From Salipiger abyssi (lineage in GTDB: Bacteria; Pseudomonadota; Alphaproteobacteria; Rhodobacterales; Rhodobacteraceae), in contig NZ_CP015095.1 of the NCBI RefSeq assembly GCF_001975705.1, positions 70,426-134,425 on the forward strand: a stretch of DNA of 64,000 nt, in the 5' to 3' direction. This document shows, piece after piece, positions 26,569 to 34,973 of this stretch. Position 1 is the first letter of the stretch. Each line of letters begins with the position of its first letter. Made by a program: the position numbers and the translations under genes. Below the pieces are notes generated by a model. It did not search any database, was not told where the DNA came from, and saw nothing but the letters and a program-made list of their open reading frames with translations.

Positions 26569-27984
26569 ATGGCAGGGATCGACACAGCGCGCAGCGTCGG
26601 CGTGATCGGCGCGGGTACGATGGGTGCGGGGATCGCGCAACTGGCGGCAGCGGCGGGGCATCCGGTGCTGCTCTATGACGCCGTCGAGGGCGCGGCGGAA
26701 AAGGGCCGGGCGCGCATCGCCAAGGGGCTGGAAAAGCTGGTCGCGCGCGGCAAGATGAGTGAGGCGGATGTGACCGCGCTGGTGGGCCGGATCGAGGTCG
26801 CGCCCTCGCTCGACGCCTTCGCCGATGCCGCGCTGGCGGTCGAGGCCATCGTGGAAAAGCTGGAGGTCAAGCGCGAGCTCTTCGCCCAGCTTGAGGGGAT
26901 CATGGGCGAGGATGCGATCCTCGGCACCAACACCTCGTCGATCTCGGTCACCTCCATCGGGCGCGACCTGAAACGGCCCGGCCGGCTTGTGGGGATGCAT
27001 TTCTTCAACCCCGCCCCGGTCATGAAGCTGGTCGAGGTGATTTCCGGCGTCTCTACCGACCCTGCCGTGGCGCAGACCGTCTTTGACACCGCAGAGGCCT
27101 GGGGCAAGATCCCGGTGCATGCAAAATCCACTCCCGGTTTCATCGTCAACCGCGTCGCCCGGCCCTATTACGCCGAGGCGCTGCGGCTTTACGAGGAGCA
27201 GGTGGCCGATCCGGCGACGCTGGATGCGCTGCTGACCGAGGGCGGCGGCTTCCGCATGGGGCCCTTCACGCTGATGGATCTGATCGGGCATGACGTGAAC
27301 TATGCGGTCAGCACCTCGGTCTTCGAGGCCTATTATCAGGAACCGCGTTTTCGCCCCTCCATCGCGCAGCTAGAGCTGGTGAATGCCGGGCGGCTGGGGC
27401 GCAAGACCGGGCGCGGCTTTTACGACTATTCCGAAGGCGCCGAGGCGCCGCAGCCCGCCGCGCCCGCACCGGCGGGCCGGGCCGACGGGTTCGACGGGCT
27501 GGCGCTCAGCGGCAATGAAGAGGCCGGCGGCACCGCGATCCGGCTGACCGACGGGCGCACAGCCAGGCAGCTCGCGAAAGAGCTGGGACAGCCGGTGATC
27601 GTCTATGACCTCGGCGCCGACGGCAAACGGCTGGGCTTTGCCGCCTCGCCGGAGGTGGGCGAGGATGTGCTGAAACGCTTTGCCGCGACGCTGGCGATGC
27701 GCAACCTCACCGGCATGCGACTGCCGGACTGGCCGGGGCTGGTGGTGATGCGCACCGTGGCGATGCTGGCCAATGAAGGTTTCGAGGCGAGGCTTCAGGG
27801 CGTCGCCGACGAGGAGGGGATCGACAAGGCCATGCGCTTTGGCGTGAACTATCCCAAAGGCCCCATCGGCTGGGCGCGGGAGATCGGCCTTGGCCGGGTG
27901 CTCTCGGTGCTCGACGCCATTCACGAACTGACCGGCGATCCGCGCTATCGCGCCTCGATGGCGCTGCGCATGGAAGCCGACTGA
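26569..27984 (+). CDS. 3-hydroxyacyl-CoA dehydrogenase, second copy in operon
   Basis: 471 aa with IGAGTMGAGIAQLAA (13-27), the catalytic His144 (GMHFFNPAPVMKLVE), STPGFIVNRVARPYYAEALRL and a duplicated C-terminal domain. I placed the start at the ATG 26569, nine bases after GGGGGAG; the GTG at 26560 is an alternative. It is closer to standard PaaH/FadB' enzymes than the operon's first copy at 22909, so the two likely handle different chain lengths or ring-derived intermediates. Confidence 0.9.
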   Translation: MAGIDTARSVGVIGAGTMGAGIAQLAAAAGHPVLLYDAVEGAAEKGRARIAKGLEKLVARGKMSEADVTALVGRIEVAPSLDAFADAALAVEAIVEKLEVKRELFAQLEGIMGEDAILGTNTSSISVTSIGRDLKRPGRLVGMHFFNPAPVMKLVEVISGVSTDPAVAQTVFDTAEAWGKIPVHAKSTPGFIVNRVARPYYAEALRLYEEQVADPATLDALLTEGGGFRMGPFTLMDLIGHDVNYAVSTSVFEAYYQEPRFRPSIAQLELVNAGRLGRKTGRGFYDYSEGAEAPQPAAPAPAGRADGFDGLALSGNEEAGGTAIRLTDGRTARQLAKELGQPVIVYDLGADGKRLGFAASPEVGEDVLKRFAATLAMRNLTGMRLPDWPGLVVMRTVAMLANEGFEARLQGVADEEGIDKAMRFGVNYPKGPIGWAREIGLGRVLSVLDAIHELTGDPRYRASMALRMEAD

Positions 27985-27998
27985 CAGGAGATCATGCC

Positions 27999-28397
27999 AT
28001 GAAGATCAACCGCGCCGCCTCCGGCCCGTCCTCCTGGGCGCCCGCCGAGAGTTTCACCGGCACCGTCCGCCGCGACCCGCTGATCGGGTCCGAGGCGCCG
28101 GGCCGTGTCGGCACCGGGCTCGTCACCTTCGAGCCGGGTGCGCGCACCGCCTGGCACACCCATCCGGCGGGGCAGATCCTGATTGTCACCGCCGGGCGCG
28201 GCTGGGTGCAGAGCAAGGGCCAGCCGAGGCAGGAGGTCGCGCCGGGGGATTCGATCTGGTTCCCGGCGGGCGAAAAGCACTGGCACGGCGCCACCGAGAC
28301 CACCGCCATGACCCATATCGCCGTCACCGAGTATATCGACGGCTCGGCGGTCGACTGGATGGAGCATGTCACCGACGAGGACTATCTCGCGGGCTGA
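27999..28397 (+). CDS. Cupin protein of the (R)-hydroxynitrile lyase type
   Basis: 132 aa single-domain cupin. It matches the Granulicella-type manganese hydroxynitrile lyase family closely enough that all known metal and active-site positions fall on the same numbers: His53, His55, Gln59, His94 and His106. The pattern is WHTHPAGQ, then EKHWHG. The family is found widely in bacteria next to AhpD/carboxymuconolactone decarboxylase genes and its native role is unclear; calling it a true nitrile lyase is not justified. A close paralog lies at 37421. Confidence 0.88.
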   Translation: MKINRAASGPSSWAPAESFTGTVRRDPLIGSEAPGRVGTGLVTFEPGARTAWHTHPAGQILIVTAGRGWVQSKGQPRQEVAPGDSIWFPAGEKHWHGATETTAMTHIAVTEYIDGSAVDWMEHVTDEDYLAG

Positions 28398-28434
28398 GCA
28401 GTGCCGTGCCATCACGACCATGAAAGGAGGCGCC

Positions 28435-28992
28435 ATGCCCTTCCTGAAATCCCTGCCCGAGAATGCCGGGCCGCCGAATGTCTTCAAGCAATACAAGGAG
28501 ATCTATGGCCCGTTTTCCGAGATGAGCCAGGCGCTGATGAACGGCCGCTCGCCGCTGAGCCCCGCGGAGCGTGAGCTGATCCTGGCCTATGCGGCGGGGG
28601 TGTCGGGCAACGGCTTTGTCTTCACCGGCCATTCCGAGGTGGCCTATGCCTGGGGTTACGAGCGCGGGCTGCTCGACCGGCTGGTCGAGGATGTGGACAG
28701 CGCCCCGGTGGAGGAGAAGCTGAAGCCGCTGCTGCATTTCGTGCGCAAGCTGATGCTGTCTCCGACGGAGATGGCGCAGGCCGATGCGGATGCGGTCTTT
28801 GCCGCCGGCTGGGACGAGGCGGCGCTGCACAGCGCCATCGCCGTGGCCGGGCGGGCGGCCTTCATGCACCGGCTGGTGGCGGGCTGCGGGTTTGAGCCGC
28901 TCGATCCCGAGGTGGCGGCGCGCCACGCGAAGAAGCGGGTCGAGAAGGGCTATGTGAATCTCTACAGCGCGTTTCGGAAGACGGAGGGGTAG
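28435..28992 (+). CDS. AhpD-like/carboxymuconolactone decarboxylase-fold protein without CxxC
   Basis: 185 aa. It resembles peroxidase-related AhpD-fold proteins (SPAERELILAYAAGVSGNGFVFTGHSEVAYAWG), but the CxxC peroxidatic motif is replaced by Gly-Asn-Gly-Phe, leaving the conserved His. Redox activity of the AhpD type is therefore improbable. The start at 28435 is fixed by AAAGGAGG six bases upstream. It is the last gene of the long operon; a second CMD-fold protein accompanies the second cupin at 35978. Confidence 0.82.
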   Translation: MPFLKSLPENAGPPNVFKQYKEIYGPFSEMSQALMNGRSPLSPAERELILAYAAGVSGNGFVFTGHSEVAYAWGYERGLLDRLVEDVDSAPVEEKLKPLLHFVRKLMLSPTEMAQADADAVFAAGWDEAALHSAIAVAGRAAFMHRLVAGCGFEPLDPEVAARHAKKRVEKGYVNLYSAFRKTEG

Positions 28993-29001
28993 AGGGCGGC
29001 A

Positions 29002-29248
29002 CGGTGGGCAGATTGCCCACCCTACGGTCGAGCAATGCGCGGGCGCGGAACAAGGCCGCAGGCCGCCGCGCCATCGCCGGCCCGTTCGGGCGGGCTGGCG
29101 ATTTGGTGACGTCAGTACAACGTGTCGAGGTCTCTCGGACTTGGCCGGGATAAATCGAGAGGTTCAAAGCGAAGGTCGCCAACCCACGGGCCGGCGATGG
29201 CGCGGCTCACCCGAGCTTGACGCTGTAGGGTGGGCAATCTGCCCACCG
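29002..29248. repeat. Composite repeat: 24-bp inverted pair flanking element copy B
   Basis: The outer arms at 29002-29025 and 29225-29248 are perfect inverted copies, identical to those at 15175-15238. Inside lies the second copy of the 18-bp-TIR element (29066-29205). The region fills the 257-base gap between convergent genes. No gene is supported here. Confidence 0.75.
29066..29205. repeat. Intergenic element with 18-bp terminal inverted repeats, copy B
   Basis: Ends 29066-29083 and 29188-29205 are the same perfect 18-bp inverted repeat as in copy A (6282-6466). The interior is about 85-90% alike by eye outside the extra segment in copy A. At 140 bases it is the shorter form. Confidence 0.75.
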
Positions 29249-29249
29249 C

Positions 29250-30236
29250 TCAGCCGAGCGTCACCGGCTCCTGTACCAGCGTCACGCCGAAGCGCTCGCG
29301 TACCCGCTCCACCGCCGTTGCGGCGAGCCGGGTCACATCGTCGAAGGTCGCGCGGCCATGGTTCACCAGCACCAGCGCGTGTTGCTCGGAAAACCCGGCA
29401 TCGCCGCAGCGATAGCCCTTGAGCCCGCTGGCCTCCAGCAGCCAGCCCGCCGAGAGCTTGCGGCCGCCCTCGACAGCATGCCCCGGCACCTCGGCATAAC
29501 GTGCGGCCTCTGCCTCCGGCACGATGGGATTGTGAAAGAACGACCCGGCATTGCCGGTCTCGCGCCAGTCCGGCAGCTTGGTGCCGCGCAGCGCCAGAAC
29601 CGCCTGCATGATGGTGCGCGCGTCGCTGCCCGCGGGCAGCGCGTCGAGCCCCGCATAGCGCAGCACCGGGCGCCAGGGACGGGGCAGGGCGAGCGTCACC
29701 TCGGTGACGATATAGCGCCCCGGAATCTCCTTGAAACGGCTGTGACGATAGGCAAAGCGGCAGGCCGCCTTGTCGAAACGCCGGAACGCGCTGGTCTCGG
29801 TATCGAAGGCGATGAGCGACTCGAAGATATCGGAAAGCTCCACCCCGTAGGCGCCGATATTCTGGATCGGCGCGGCGCCCACCGTGCCCGGGATACCCGC
29901 GAGATTCTCCAGCCCGCTGACGCCTTGCGCGACGCTCCACTCGACCAGCCCGGGCCAGCTCTCGCCGGCGCAGGCCGTGACCCGGACCGCATCCGGCGCG
30001 CTGGTGTCGATCCACCGCCCGGTCATGCCGGAGACCCCCACCACCGCCTCGATCTGCGGCGCGAGCACGCAATTGCTGCCCCCGCCCAGCAGGTGGAAGG
30101 GCAGCCCCTTGTCGCGGGCAAAGGCCAGCGCTTCGATCATGGCGCCGGCATCGGGCAGCATGCCGCCATGGCGCGCATGCGACGGCAGCCCCAGCGTGTT
30201 GCGTGCAGAGAGGTCGAATTGGTCTGTGAGTGTCAC
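29250..30236 (-). CDS. murB: UDP-N-acetylenolpyruvoylglucosamine reductase (MurB)
   Basis: 328 aa FAD protein that reduces UDP-GlcNAc-enolpyruvate to UDP-MurNAc in peptidoglycan synthesis. FAD-binding LLGGGSNCVL, GLENLAGIPGTVGAAPIQNIGAYGVE, the substrate region SFFHNPIV with catalytic Ser, and a C-terminal Glu-containing segment are all present. It is E. coli-type in carrying the YRHSRFK insertion. The GTG start at 30236 overlaps the globin stop (GTGA). A murB copy outside the dcw cluster, coupled to a globin gene, is unusual; whether another copy exists in the genome cannot be seen. Confidence 0.92.
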   Translation of the reverse strand: MTLTDQFDLSARNTLGLPSHARHGGMLPDAGAMIEALAFARDKGLPFHLLGGGSNCVLAPQIEAVVGVSGMTGRWIDTSAPDAVRVTACAGESWPGLVEWSVAQGVSGLENLAGIPGTVGAAPIQNIGAYGVELSDIFESLIAFDTETSAFRRFDKAACRFAYRHSRFKEIPGRYIVTEVTLALPRPWRPVLRYAGLDALPAGSDARTIMQAVLALRGTKLPDWRETGNAGSFFHNPIVPEAEAARYAEVPGHAVEGGRKLSAGWLLEASGLKGYRCGDAGFSEQHALVLVNHGRATFDDVTRLAATAVERVRERFGVTLVQEPVTLG

Positions 30237-30697
30237 GGATAGGTTTCGCGTTTCAGGGGCGGCTGAAAGACCAGGTCTTCGCCGCGATGCATGGCAATAT
30301 TGATGCGGAAGGAATTGGCGATGCGCTCGGAGCGGTCGATGAACAGCGCCGCTGTCAGCGGCGGGCAAAGCTCGGTGACCGTGTGGCGGAACAGCGCCAG
30401 CCAGCGCATGAAATGGGAATCGTCGAGCTCGGTGATGGCCAGATGCCGGGGCATCGGACGGCCGTCGTAGCGGCGGCTGCTGAGCAGCGAGGCGCACCAG
30501 AAGGTCTCGATATCCTCCAGATGGGTTTCCCAGCGCGCATCCGGCACGTATTTGCGAAAGATCGGCCCGATCACCTCGTCCTCGCGTGCCATGGCATAGA
30601 AGCGCCGGACGACGCGGCGGATCATCGCCTCGTCGAGCCCTTCGGCGATGGCCTCGGCGGGTTTCGGCGCCTTGCTGGCGCGCGGATGCCCGGTCAT
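30233..30697 (-). CDS. Group III truncated hemoglobin
   Basis: 154 aa heme protein of the trHbIII family. The proximal histidine is His85 in PMPRHLAI, aligned with the Campylobacter Ctb pattern KKHLDL, and FWCASLL plus HFMRWLALF are conserved helices. It probably handles NO or O2. The gene overlaps both the upstream regulator (ATGA) and the downstream murB, so all three are translationally coupled. Confidence 0.87.
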   Translation of the reverse strand: MTGHPRASKAPKPAEAIAEGLDEAMIRRVVRRFYAMAREDEVIGPIFRKYVPDARWETHLEDIETFWCASLLSSRRYDGRPMPRHLAITELDDSHFMRWLALFRHTVTELCPPLTAALFIDRSERIANSFRINIAMHRGEDLVFQPPLKRETYP

Positions 30698-31359
30698 GGG
30701 CGCGCCTCGGTGATCCGGTAGGTGCAGCGCCGCCCGCCCTTGACGATATGTTCGACCCGCTCGACCGTGGTGCCCTCGCCCAGAACGCTTTCGAACACCG
30801 CTTTTTCCGAGCGGCAGAAGCCCTGGCAGATGGTCGCGGCGGCGCAGATCGGGCAGTGATTCTCGATCAGCATCATGCTGCCGTCGCCGGCCTCTTCGGC
30901 GGTGGCCATATAGCCCTCTTCGGAGCGCAGTTTTGCCAGCCTAGTCACCCGGTCGCGCAGGCTGCCGCCATCGGCCAGCGCCGCGCGATAGAGCGCCTGG
31001 GTGCCGGCCTCGCGGGCGCTGATGATCCGGTCCAGAGCCTCTTCGCCCAGCACCTCGCGAATCGAGCGCAACAGCTCGACCGTCAGCGCCGCGTGGCTGT
31101 CGGGAAACCGCGCCTGGCCCTTTTCGGTCAGGTGCCAGTAGGTCGAGGGCCGGCCCCGCCCGGCAGAGCGGCGCTCGTCGCGCACCAGCCCGTCCTCGGC
31201 CAGCTTCACAAGCTGCTGGCGCGCGGCCTCGCCGGTGATCTCCAGCCGCCGGCCCATCTGCGCCGAGGTCAGCGCCCCGTGCATCTTGAGCGCCATGAGG
31301 ATGCGCTCGGACGGGGCGCGCGGGGTCCAGGCATGTTTTTCCAACTCGTCGCTTGACAT
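30694..31359 (-). CDS. ArsR/SufR-like winged-helix regulator with C-terminal Cys cluster
   Basis: 221 aa. The N-terminal winged HTH (ILMALKMHGALTSAQMGRRLEITGEAARQQLVKLAEDGLV) belongs to the COG2345 predicted-regulator group. The C-terminal motif CPICAAATICQGFC resembles the Fe-S-sensing cysteines of SufR-type repressors. The start at 31359 (MSSDELEKH) is preferred; the longer frame to 31473 would run into the SOD promoter and start. It is divergent from the superoxide dismutase by 92 bases and may sense iron, NO or redox state. Confidence 0.85.
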   Translation of the reverse strand: MSSDELEKHAWTPRAPSERILMALKMHGALTSAQMGRRLEITGEAARQQLVKLAEDGLVRDERRSAGRGRPSTYWHLTEKGQARFPDSHAALTVELLRSIREVLGEEALDRIISAREAGTQALYRAALADGGSLRDRVTRLAKLRSEEGYMATAEEAGDGSMMLIENHCPICAAATICQGFCRSEKAVFESVLGEGTTVERVEHIVKGGRRCTYRITEARP

Positions 31360-31451
31360 ATTCGCTCCGATATTTTTCAAAGCACTTGCTTGGATTAAAT
31401 ACCGAAACGAGTCGGGCGACGCAAGCACCGGCTCAGAAGGAGAGAAAGAAA

Positions 31452-32054
31452 ATGGCTTTTGAACTGCCCGCACTGACCTATTCCCACTCCGCTCTGGCCG
31501 AACGCGGCATGAGCCAGGAAACGCTCGAGCTGCACCATGACAAGCACCACCAGGCCTATGTCACCGCGCTGAACAATTTCGTCGAGGCCAATGGCGACCT
31601 GCAAGGCAAGTCGCTCGAAGAGATCATCGGCATGACCTATGGCGACGAGGCCCGCGCCGGGATCTTCAACCAGGCCGGCCAGCACTGGAACCACATCCAT
31701 TTCTGGAACGCGCTGTCGCCGAACGGTGGCGGTATCCCCGGCTCGCTGGAGGCCAAGCTTGTCGAGGCCTTCGGTTCGGTCGATCAGTTCAAGGACGCGT
31801 TCAAGGCGGCCGCCGTGGGCCAGTTCGGCTCGGGCTGGGCCTGGCTCATCCAGAAATCCGACGGCTCGCTCGGCGTGACCAAGACCCCGAACGGCGTGAA
31901 CCCGCTGGCCACCGGTGAAGGCACCGCGCTGCTGGGTCTCGATGTCTGGGAACACAGCTACTACGTCGACTTCCGCAACCGTCGCCCGGATTACGTGACC
32001 AACTTCCTCGACAAGCTCGCGAATTACGAATTCGCCGAATCCAACCTCGCCTGA
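31452..32054 (+). CDS. sodB: Iron-type superoxide dismutase
   Basis: 200 aa Fe/Mn SOD. The N-terminal ligand His28 (LELHHDKHHQAYV), QHWNHIHFW and the C-terminal ligand box DVWEHSYYVDFRN are present. The GQFGSGWAWL and QHWNH context is closer to Fe-type enzymes. Cytoplasmic, no signal peptide. The ATG at 31452 follows GAAGGAGAGAAAG; an in-frame upstream ATG at 31353 overlaps the divergent regulator. Confidence 0.94.
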   Translation: MAFELPALTYSHSALAERGMSQETLELHHDKHHQAYVTALNNFVEANGDLQGKSLEEIIGMTYGDEARAGIFNQAGQHWNHIHFWNALSPNGGGIPGSLEAKLVEAFGSVDQFKDAFKAAAVGQFGSGWAWLIQKSDGSLGVTKTPNGVNPLATGEGTALLGLDVWEHSYYVDFRNRRPDYVTNFLDKLANYEFAESNLA

Positions 32055-32135
32055 GCGGGGCTGGAAACGTCCTGCCACGGATCATTGCTCCCCCGTCCGT
32101 GGCAGGGCGGATTTCTGCCGCAGCAAGAGACCCCT

Positions 32136-32474
32136 ATGACTTACGTCGTCACCGAGAACTGCATCGCCTGCAAATACATGGACTGCGTCGAGGTCTGCCC
32201 CGTGGATTGCTTCTACGAGGGCGAGAACACGCTGGTCATCCACCCCGACGAGTGCATCGATTGCGGCGTCTGCGAGCCGGAATGCCCCGCCGAGGCGATC
32301 AGCCCGGATACCGATCCGGACATGGATCGCTGGGTCGAGTTCAACCGGAAATATTCCGAGATCTGGCCCGTCATCCTCGAACGCGGCGAGCCGCCGGAGA
32401 ATGCCGACGCGATGGATGGCGTGCCCGACAAGCTCAAGACGATGTTCTCGCCCAATCCGGGAAACGGCTCATGA
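32136..32474 (+). CDS. fdxA: 7Fe ferredoxin ([3Fe-4S][4Fe-4S]), FdxA type
   Basis: 112 aa. Cysteines at 9, 12?-17-21-25 and 40-43-46-50 fit the FdxA pattern of one 3Fe and one 4Fe cluster, with the ~55-residue C-terminal extension ([19 protein letters not shown]) typical of the family. It overlaps the flavin reductase by four bases, with a ferredoxin reductase after that, so the three probably form an electron-transfer chain. Confidence 0.93.
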   Translation: MTYVVTENCIACKYMDCVEVCPVDCFYEGENTLVIHPDECIDCGVCEPECPAEAISPDTDPDMDRWVEFNRKYSEIWPVILERGEPPENADAMDGVPDKLKTMFSPNPGNGS

Positions 32475-33019
32475 CCTCGACCATCTCGACCATTTCCGCA
32501 TCGGTGGATCTGCGCCTCGACCGCGATTTCCGCAGCGATATCGAACGGCGCGATTTCCGCGACGCCATGGCCTCGCTCGCGGCGAATGCCTGCGTGGTGA
32601 CCGCGCGCGGCGGCAAGGAGCGGCTCGGCCGCACGGTGACCGCCGCGATGTCGCTCAGCGTCGAGCCGCCGGCAATCCTCGTCTCCATCGACGCGGCCTC
32701 GCCGCTGGCGGCGCTGATCCGGCGCGAGCAGGGCTTTTCCTTTGCCATGCTGTCCGAGACGCAGCAGGCGGTGGCCGATGCCTTTGCCGGCAAGCTGCCG
32801 CCCGAGGAGCGTTTTGACGCGGGCAGCTGGGGCGCCTGGCAGTCCGGGCAGCCCCGGCTCGACGAGGCCGTGGCGATCATGGACTGCGCGGTGATCGGCG
32901 AGATCGGCCTCGCGGGGCATATCCTCTTTGCCGGGGGTGTGCGCGACATCGCGCTCGATTACAGCCGCAGCCCGCTGGTCTGGCATCACCGCCGCTACAA
33001 TTCGGTCTATCCGCTGTGA
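32471..33019 (+). CDS. Flavin reductase-like FMN-binding protein
   Basis: 182 aa flavin-reductase-domain protein ([56 protein letters not shown]). Such proteins supply reduced FMN/FAD to a monooxygenase partner or reduce flavin with NAD(P)H. The ATG overlaps the ferredoxin stop (ATGA). No two-component monooxygenase is adjacent, so the partner is elsewhere or the role is in redox defence beside SOD. Confidence 0.87.
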   Translation: MTSTISTISASVDLRLDRDFRSDIERRDFRDAMASLAANACVVTARGGKERLGRTVTAAMSLSVEPPAILVSIDAASPLAALIRREQGFSFAMLSETQQAVADAFAGKLPPEERFDAGSWGAWQSGQPRLDEAVAIMDCAVIGEIGLAGHILFAGGVRDIALDYSRSPLVWHHRRYNSVYPL

Positions 33020-33059
33020 CCCGATGTGGCGCCCCCGTGACACCCTGCCGGAGTTTCCC

Positions 33060-33863
33060 ATGACCGCCAGCCCGACCCGGAGCAGCTTTTTCCCTGAGGG
33101 CGCGCTGGCCGAGCGCGTGCTTTCCGTCCGGCATCACGACGACCGGCTGTTCTCGATCCGCACCACGCGGCAACGCGGGTTCCGGTTCCATTCGGGCCAG
33201 AGCGCGGCGGTGGGCCTGCCGAATGCCGGCGGGCCGGCCATCCGCGCCTGCGCCATCGCCAGCCCGGCCTGGCAGCGCGAGCTGGAATTCTATGTTGCGC
33301 GGAGACCGGGCGAGGGGCTCTCGGACCCGCTGCAACAGCTCCGCCCGGGCGATACGCTGATGCTGCGCCCGAAACCTGCCGGCACGCTGGTGCGCGACGC
33401 GCTGCTGCCGGGAAGCCGGCTCTGGCTGATCGCGACCGGCACCGGGATCGCGCCTTTCGCGAGCCTCGCCCGCGACCCGGAGACTTATCAGAAATTCGAT
33501 GAGGTGATCCTCACCCAGAGCTGCGCGCAGCCCACCGGGCTGAGCTTTGGCATGGCGCTGGCGCGGGGGATCGAGACCGATCCGTTGATCCGCCGCTTCG
33601 CCGGCGGTCGGTTCCGGCACTATGCCACCACGACGCGCGGGGCATCGCCGCGCATGGGCCGGATCACCGATCATCTGCGAGACGGACGCCTTTTCGCGGC
33701 CGTCGGGCTCGCCGGCTTCGATCCGGAGCAAGACCGGGTGATGGTCTGCGGCGCGCCGGGGCTGATCCGCGACATGCGGGCGATCCTGCGAGAGGCCGGG
33801 CTGCGCGCGGGCACGCGCCGCGATCCCGGTGATTACATCACCGAACCCGCCATCGCCGGCTGA
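33060..33863 (+). CDS. Ferredoxin-NADP+ reductase family protein
   Basis: 267 aa FNR-type flavoprotein. Ser-rather-than-Tyr FAD segment RACAIASPAW, the NADP-binding LIATGTGIAPFASLARDP and the C-terminal VMVCGAPGLIRDM are visible. It moves electrons between NADPH and ferredoxin. It lies 40 bases after the flavin reductase in the SOD-ferredoxin cluster. The first 32 residues of the longer frame are rejected, as the ATG at 33060 starts right before the family's N-terminus. Confidence 0.9.
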   Translation: MTASPTRSSFFPEGALAERVLSVRHHDDRLFSIRTTRQRGFRFHSGQSAAVGLPNAGGPAIRACAIASPAWQRELEFYVARRPGEGLSDPLQQLRPGDTLMLRPKPAGTLVRDALLPGSRLWLIATGTGIAPFASLARDPETYQKFDEVILTQSCAQPTGLSFGMALARGIETDPLIRRFAGGRFRHYATTTRGASPRMGRITDHLRDGRLFAAVGLAGFDPEQDRVMVCGAPGLIRDMRAILREAGLRAGTRRDPGDYITEPAIAG

Positions 33864-33924
33864 GTACGGCGGCAAGGCACATTCCGGGGGGCGCGTGGCC
33901 CCTCGTCACAGGAAAGTCGAGGAC

Positions 33925-34299
33925 ATGAAAAAACCGACATATGGGGAAAATCTGTTTGCATGGCTGCTGGCCGGCTTCTTTGTCGTGGGAGGCACGCTGA
34001 ACATCTTTGCCTCGCCCGATATCGTCGCGGATTATCAGCGCTGGGGCTATCCCCCGCGCTTTCACTATCTCACCGGCGCGCTGGAATGGCTCGCGGCGGT
34101 GCTGATCGCGGCGCCGATGACGCGCTATGTGGGCAGCCTGCTCGCTGGCGGCATCATGATCAGCGCGGCGGCGACGGTGGTGCTGAACGGCGAACACGAC
34201 CACGCCATCGCCCCGCTGATCGTGCTGGCGCTGGTCGCGGTGAATGCCTGGGTCACCCGCCGCCGCGCGCAGACAAAGGGCTTTTCACCCAAGGGATGA
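33925..34299 (+). CDS. Small DoxX-like membrane protein
   Basis: 124 aa with four predicted membrane helices (LFAWLLAGFFVVGGTLNIF; YLTGALEWLAAVLIAAPM; SLLAGGIMISAAATVVL; APLIVLALVAVNAWV). The WL-A-GFF and N-terminal layout fit the DoxX/DoxD-like group. No catalytic motif is visible. It follows the ferredoxin reductase by 61 bases on the same strand. Confidence 0.75.
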   Translation: MKKPTYGENLFAWLLAGFFVVGGTLNIFASPDIVADYQRWGYPPRFHYLTGALEWLAAVLIAAPMTRYVGSLLAGGIMISAAATVVLNGEHDHAIAPLIVLALVAVNAWVTRRRAQTKGFSPKG

Positions 34300-34317
34300 G
34301 GCTGGGCGCGGCGCGGG

Positions 34318-34767
34318 CTACTCCGCCAGTTCGATCCGGGCGGGGTAGCTGCCATCCTTCAGCAGCGCGTCGAGCGGCCCGTCGATCTCGCCGAGCCGCA
34401 CCAGCCCGCGCGAGGACTGGAACGGCTTGTAGAAGATCGCGAGATTGCCCCAGGGCGCGTAAAGCGTGATGTCGCCGGTCTCGGGCTTGTAGCTCGCCGG
34501 CGCGCCGCTGGTGTCGAGCTTGCGCGGCAGATCGGCGATCTTTTCGGTGCTGTGATAGTCGCTCAGCGTCAGGTCGAGCGGCAGCATATCGGCGAAATCG
34601 CGCCCGGCGGTGCTGTCGTCGAGCGTCGCGGGCAGGACGGTGTCGTCGATGACGATCTGAATGCGGGTCATGGGGGCTCCTTTCGTGGTCTCGGCCGGCA
34701 GCGGGCCGGAGAGAAGGCAGGCGGCGGCAAGCGCCGCACCGATCCGTGTGAGCATAGCGCCGGACAT
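34318..34767 (-). CDS. Exported cyclophilin-like fold protein
   Basis: 149 aa with a signal peptide (cleavage about residue 28, after LSGPLPAE). The mature part (MTRIQIVIDD... YKPETGDITLYAPWGNLAIFYKPF) matches the small cyclophilin-like domain family (PF18050). Peptidyl-prolyl isomerase activity is not established for this family. The start at 34767 follows AAAGGAG. It is divergent from the LysR gene, and a LysR-type box lies in between. Confidence 0.78.
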   Translation of the reverse strand: MSGAMLTRIGAALAAACLLSGPLPAETTKGAPMTRIQIVIDDTVLPATLDDSTAGRDFADMLPLDLTLSDYHSTEKIADLPRKLDTSGAPASYKPETGDITLYAPWGNLAIFYKPFQSSRGLVRLGEIDGPLDALLKDGSYPARIELAE

Positions 34768-34844
34768 GCGATCTCCTTTCCTGGCTCTGTCACGGATATA
34801 GGCGAAACGGGCGGGGAGATCATGCCGCGCGGAACACTTCCACC

Positions 34845-34866
34845 CATGAGCGGGGGTCATGAGTGG
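34845..34866. promoter_or_regulatory. LysR-type operator candidate, site 1
   Basis: CATGAG-N6-TCATGAGTGG. The same arrangement recurs at 35876 with only the central six bases changed. It lies between the cyclophilin-like gene and the divergent LysR gene, the usual place for an autoregulatory LysR site. Confidence 0.6.
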
Positions 34867-34973
34867 GCGACGCGCCTCCGCGGACCCGCGCGCCGCATAA
34901 TCCATCGACTTTATGAGCAAGCCTCATATATCAAGGGCAGACCCGATCCCGCACCCCCGGAGCCCGCCCGCCC

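Noticed and set aside
28862..29182. Minus-strand peptide frame within repeat copy B, with a similar peptide in copy A
   Set aside because: The similarity comes from the repeat DNA itself; frames differ in length and are interrupted, and no ribosome binding site supports translation.
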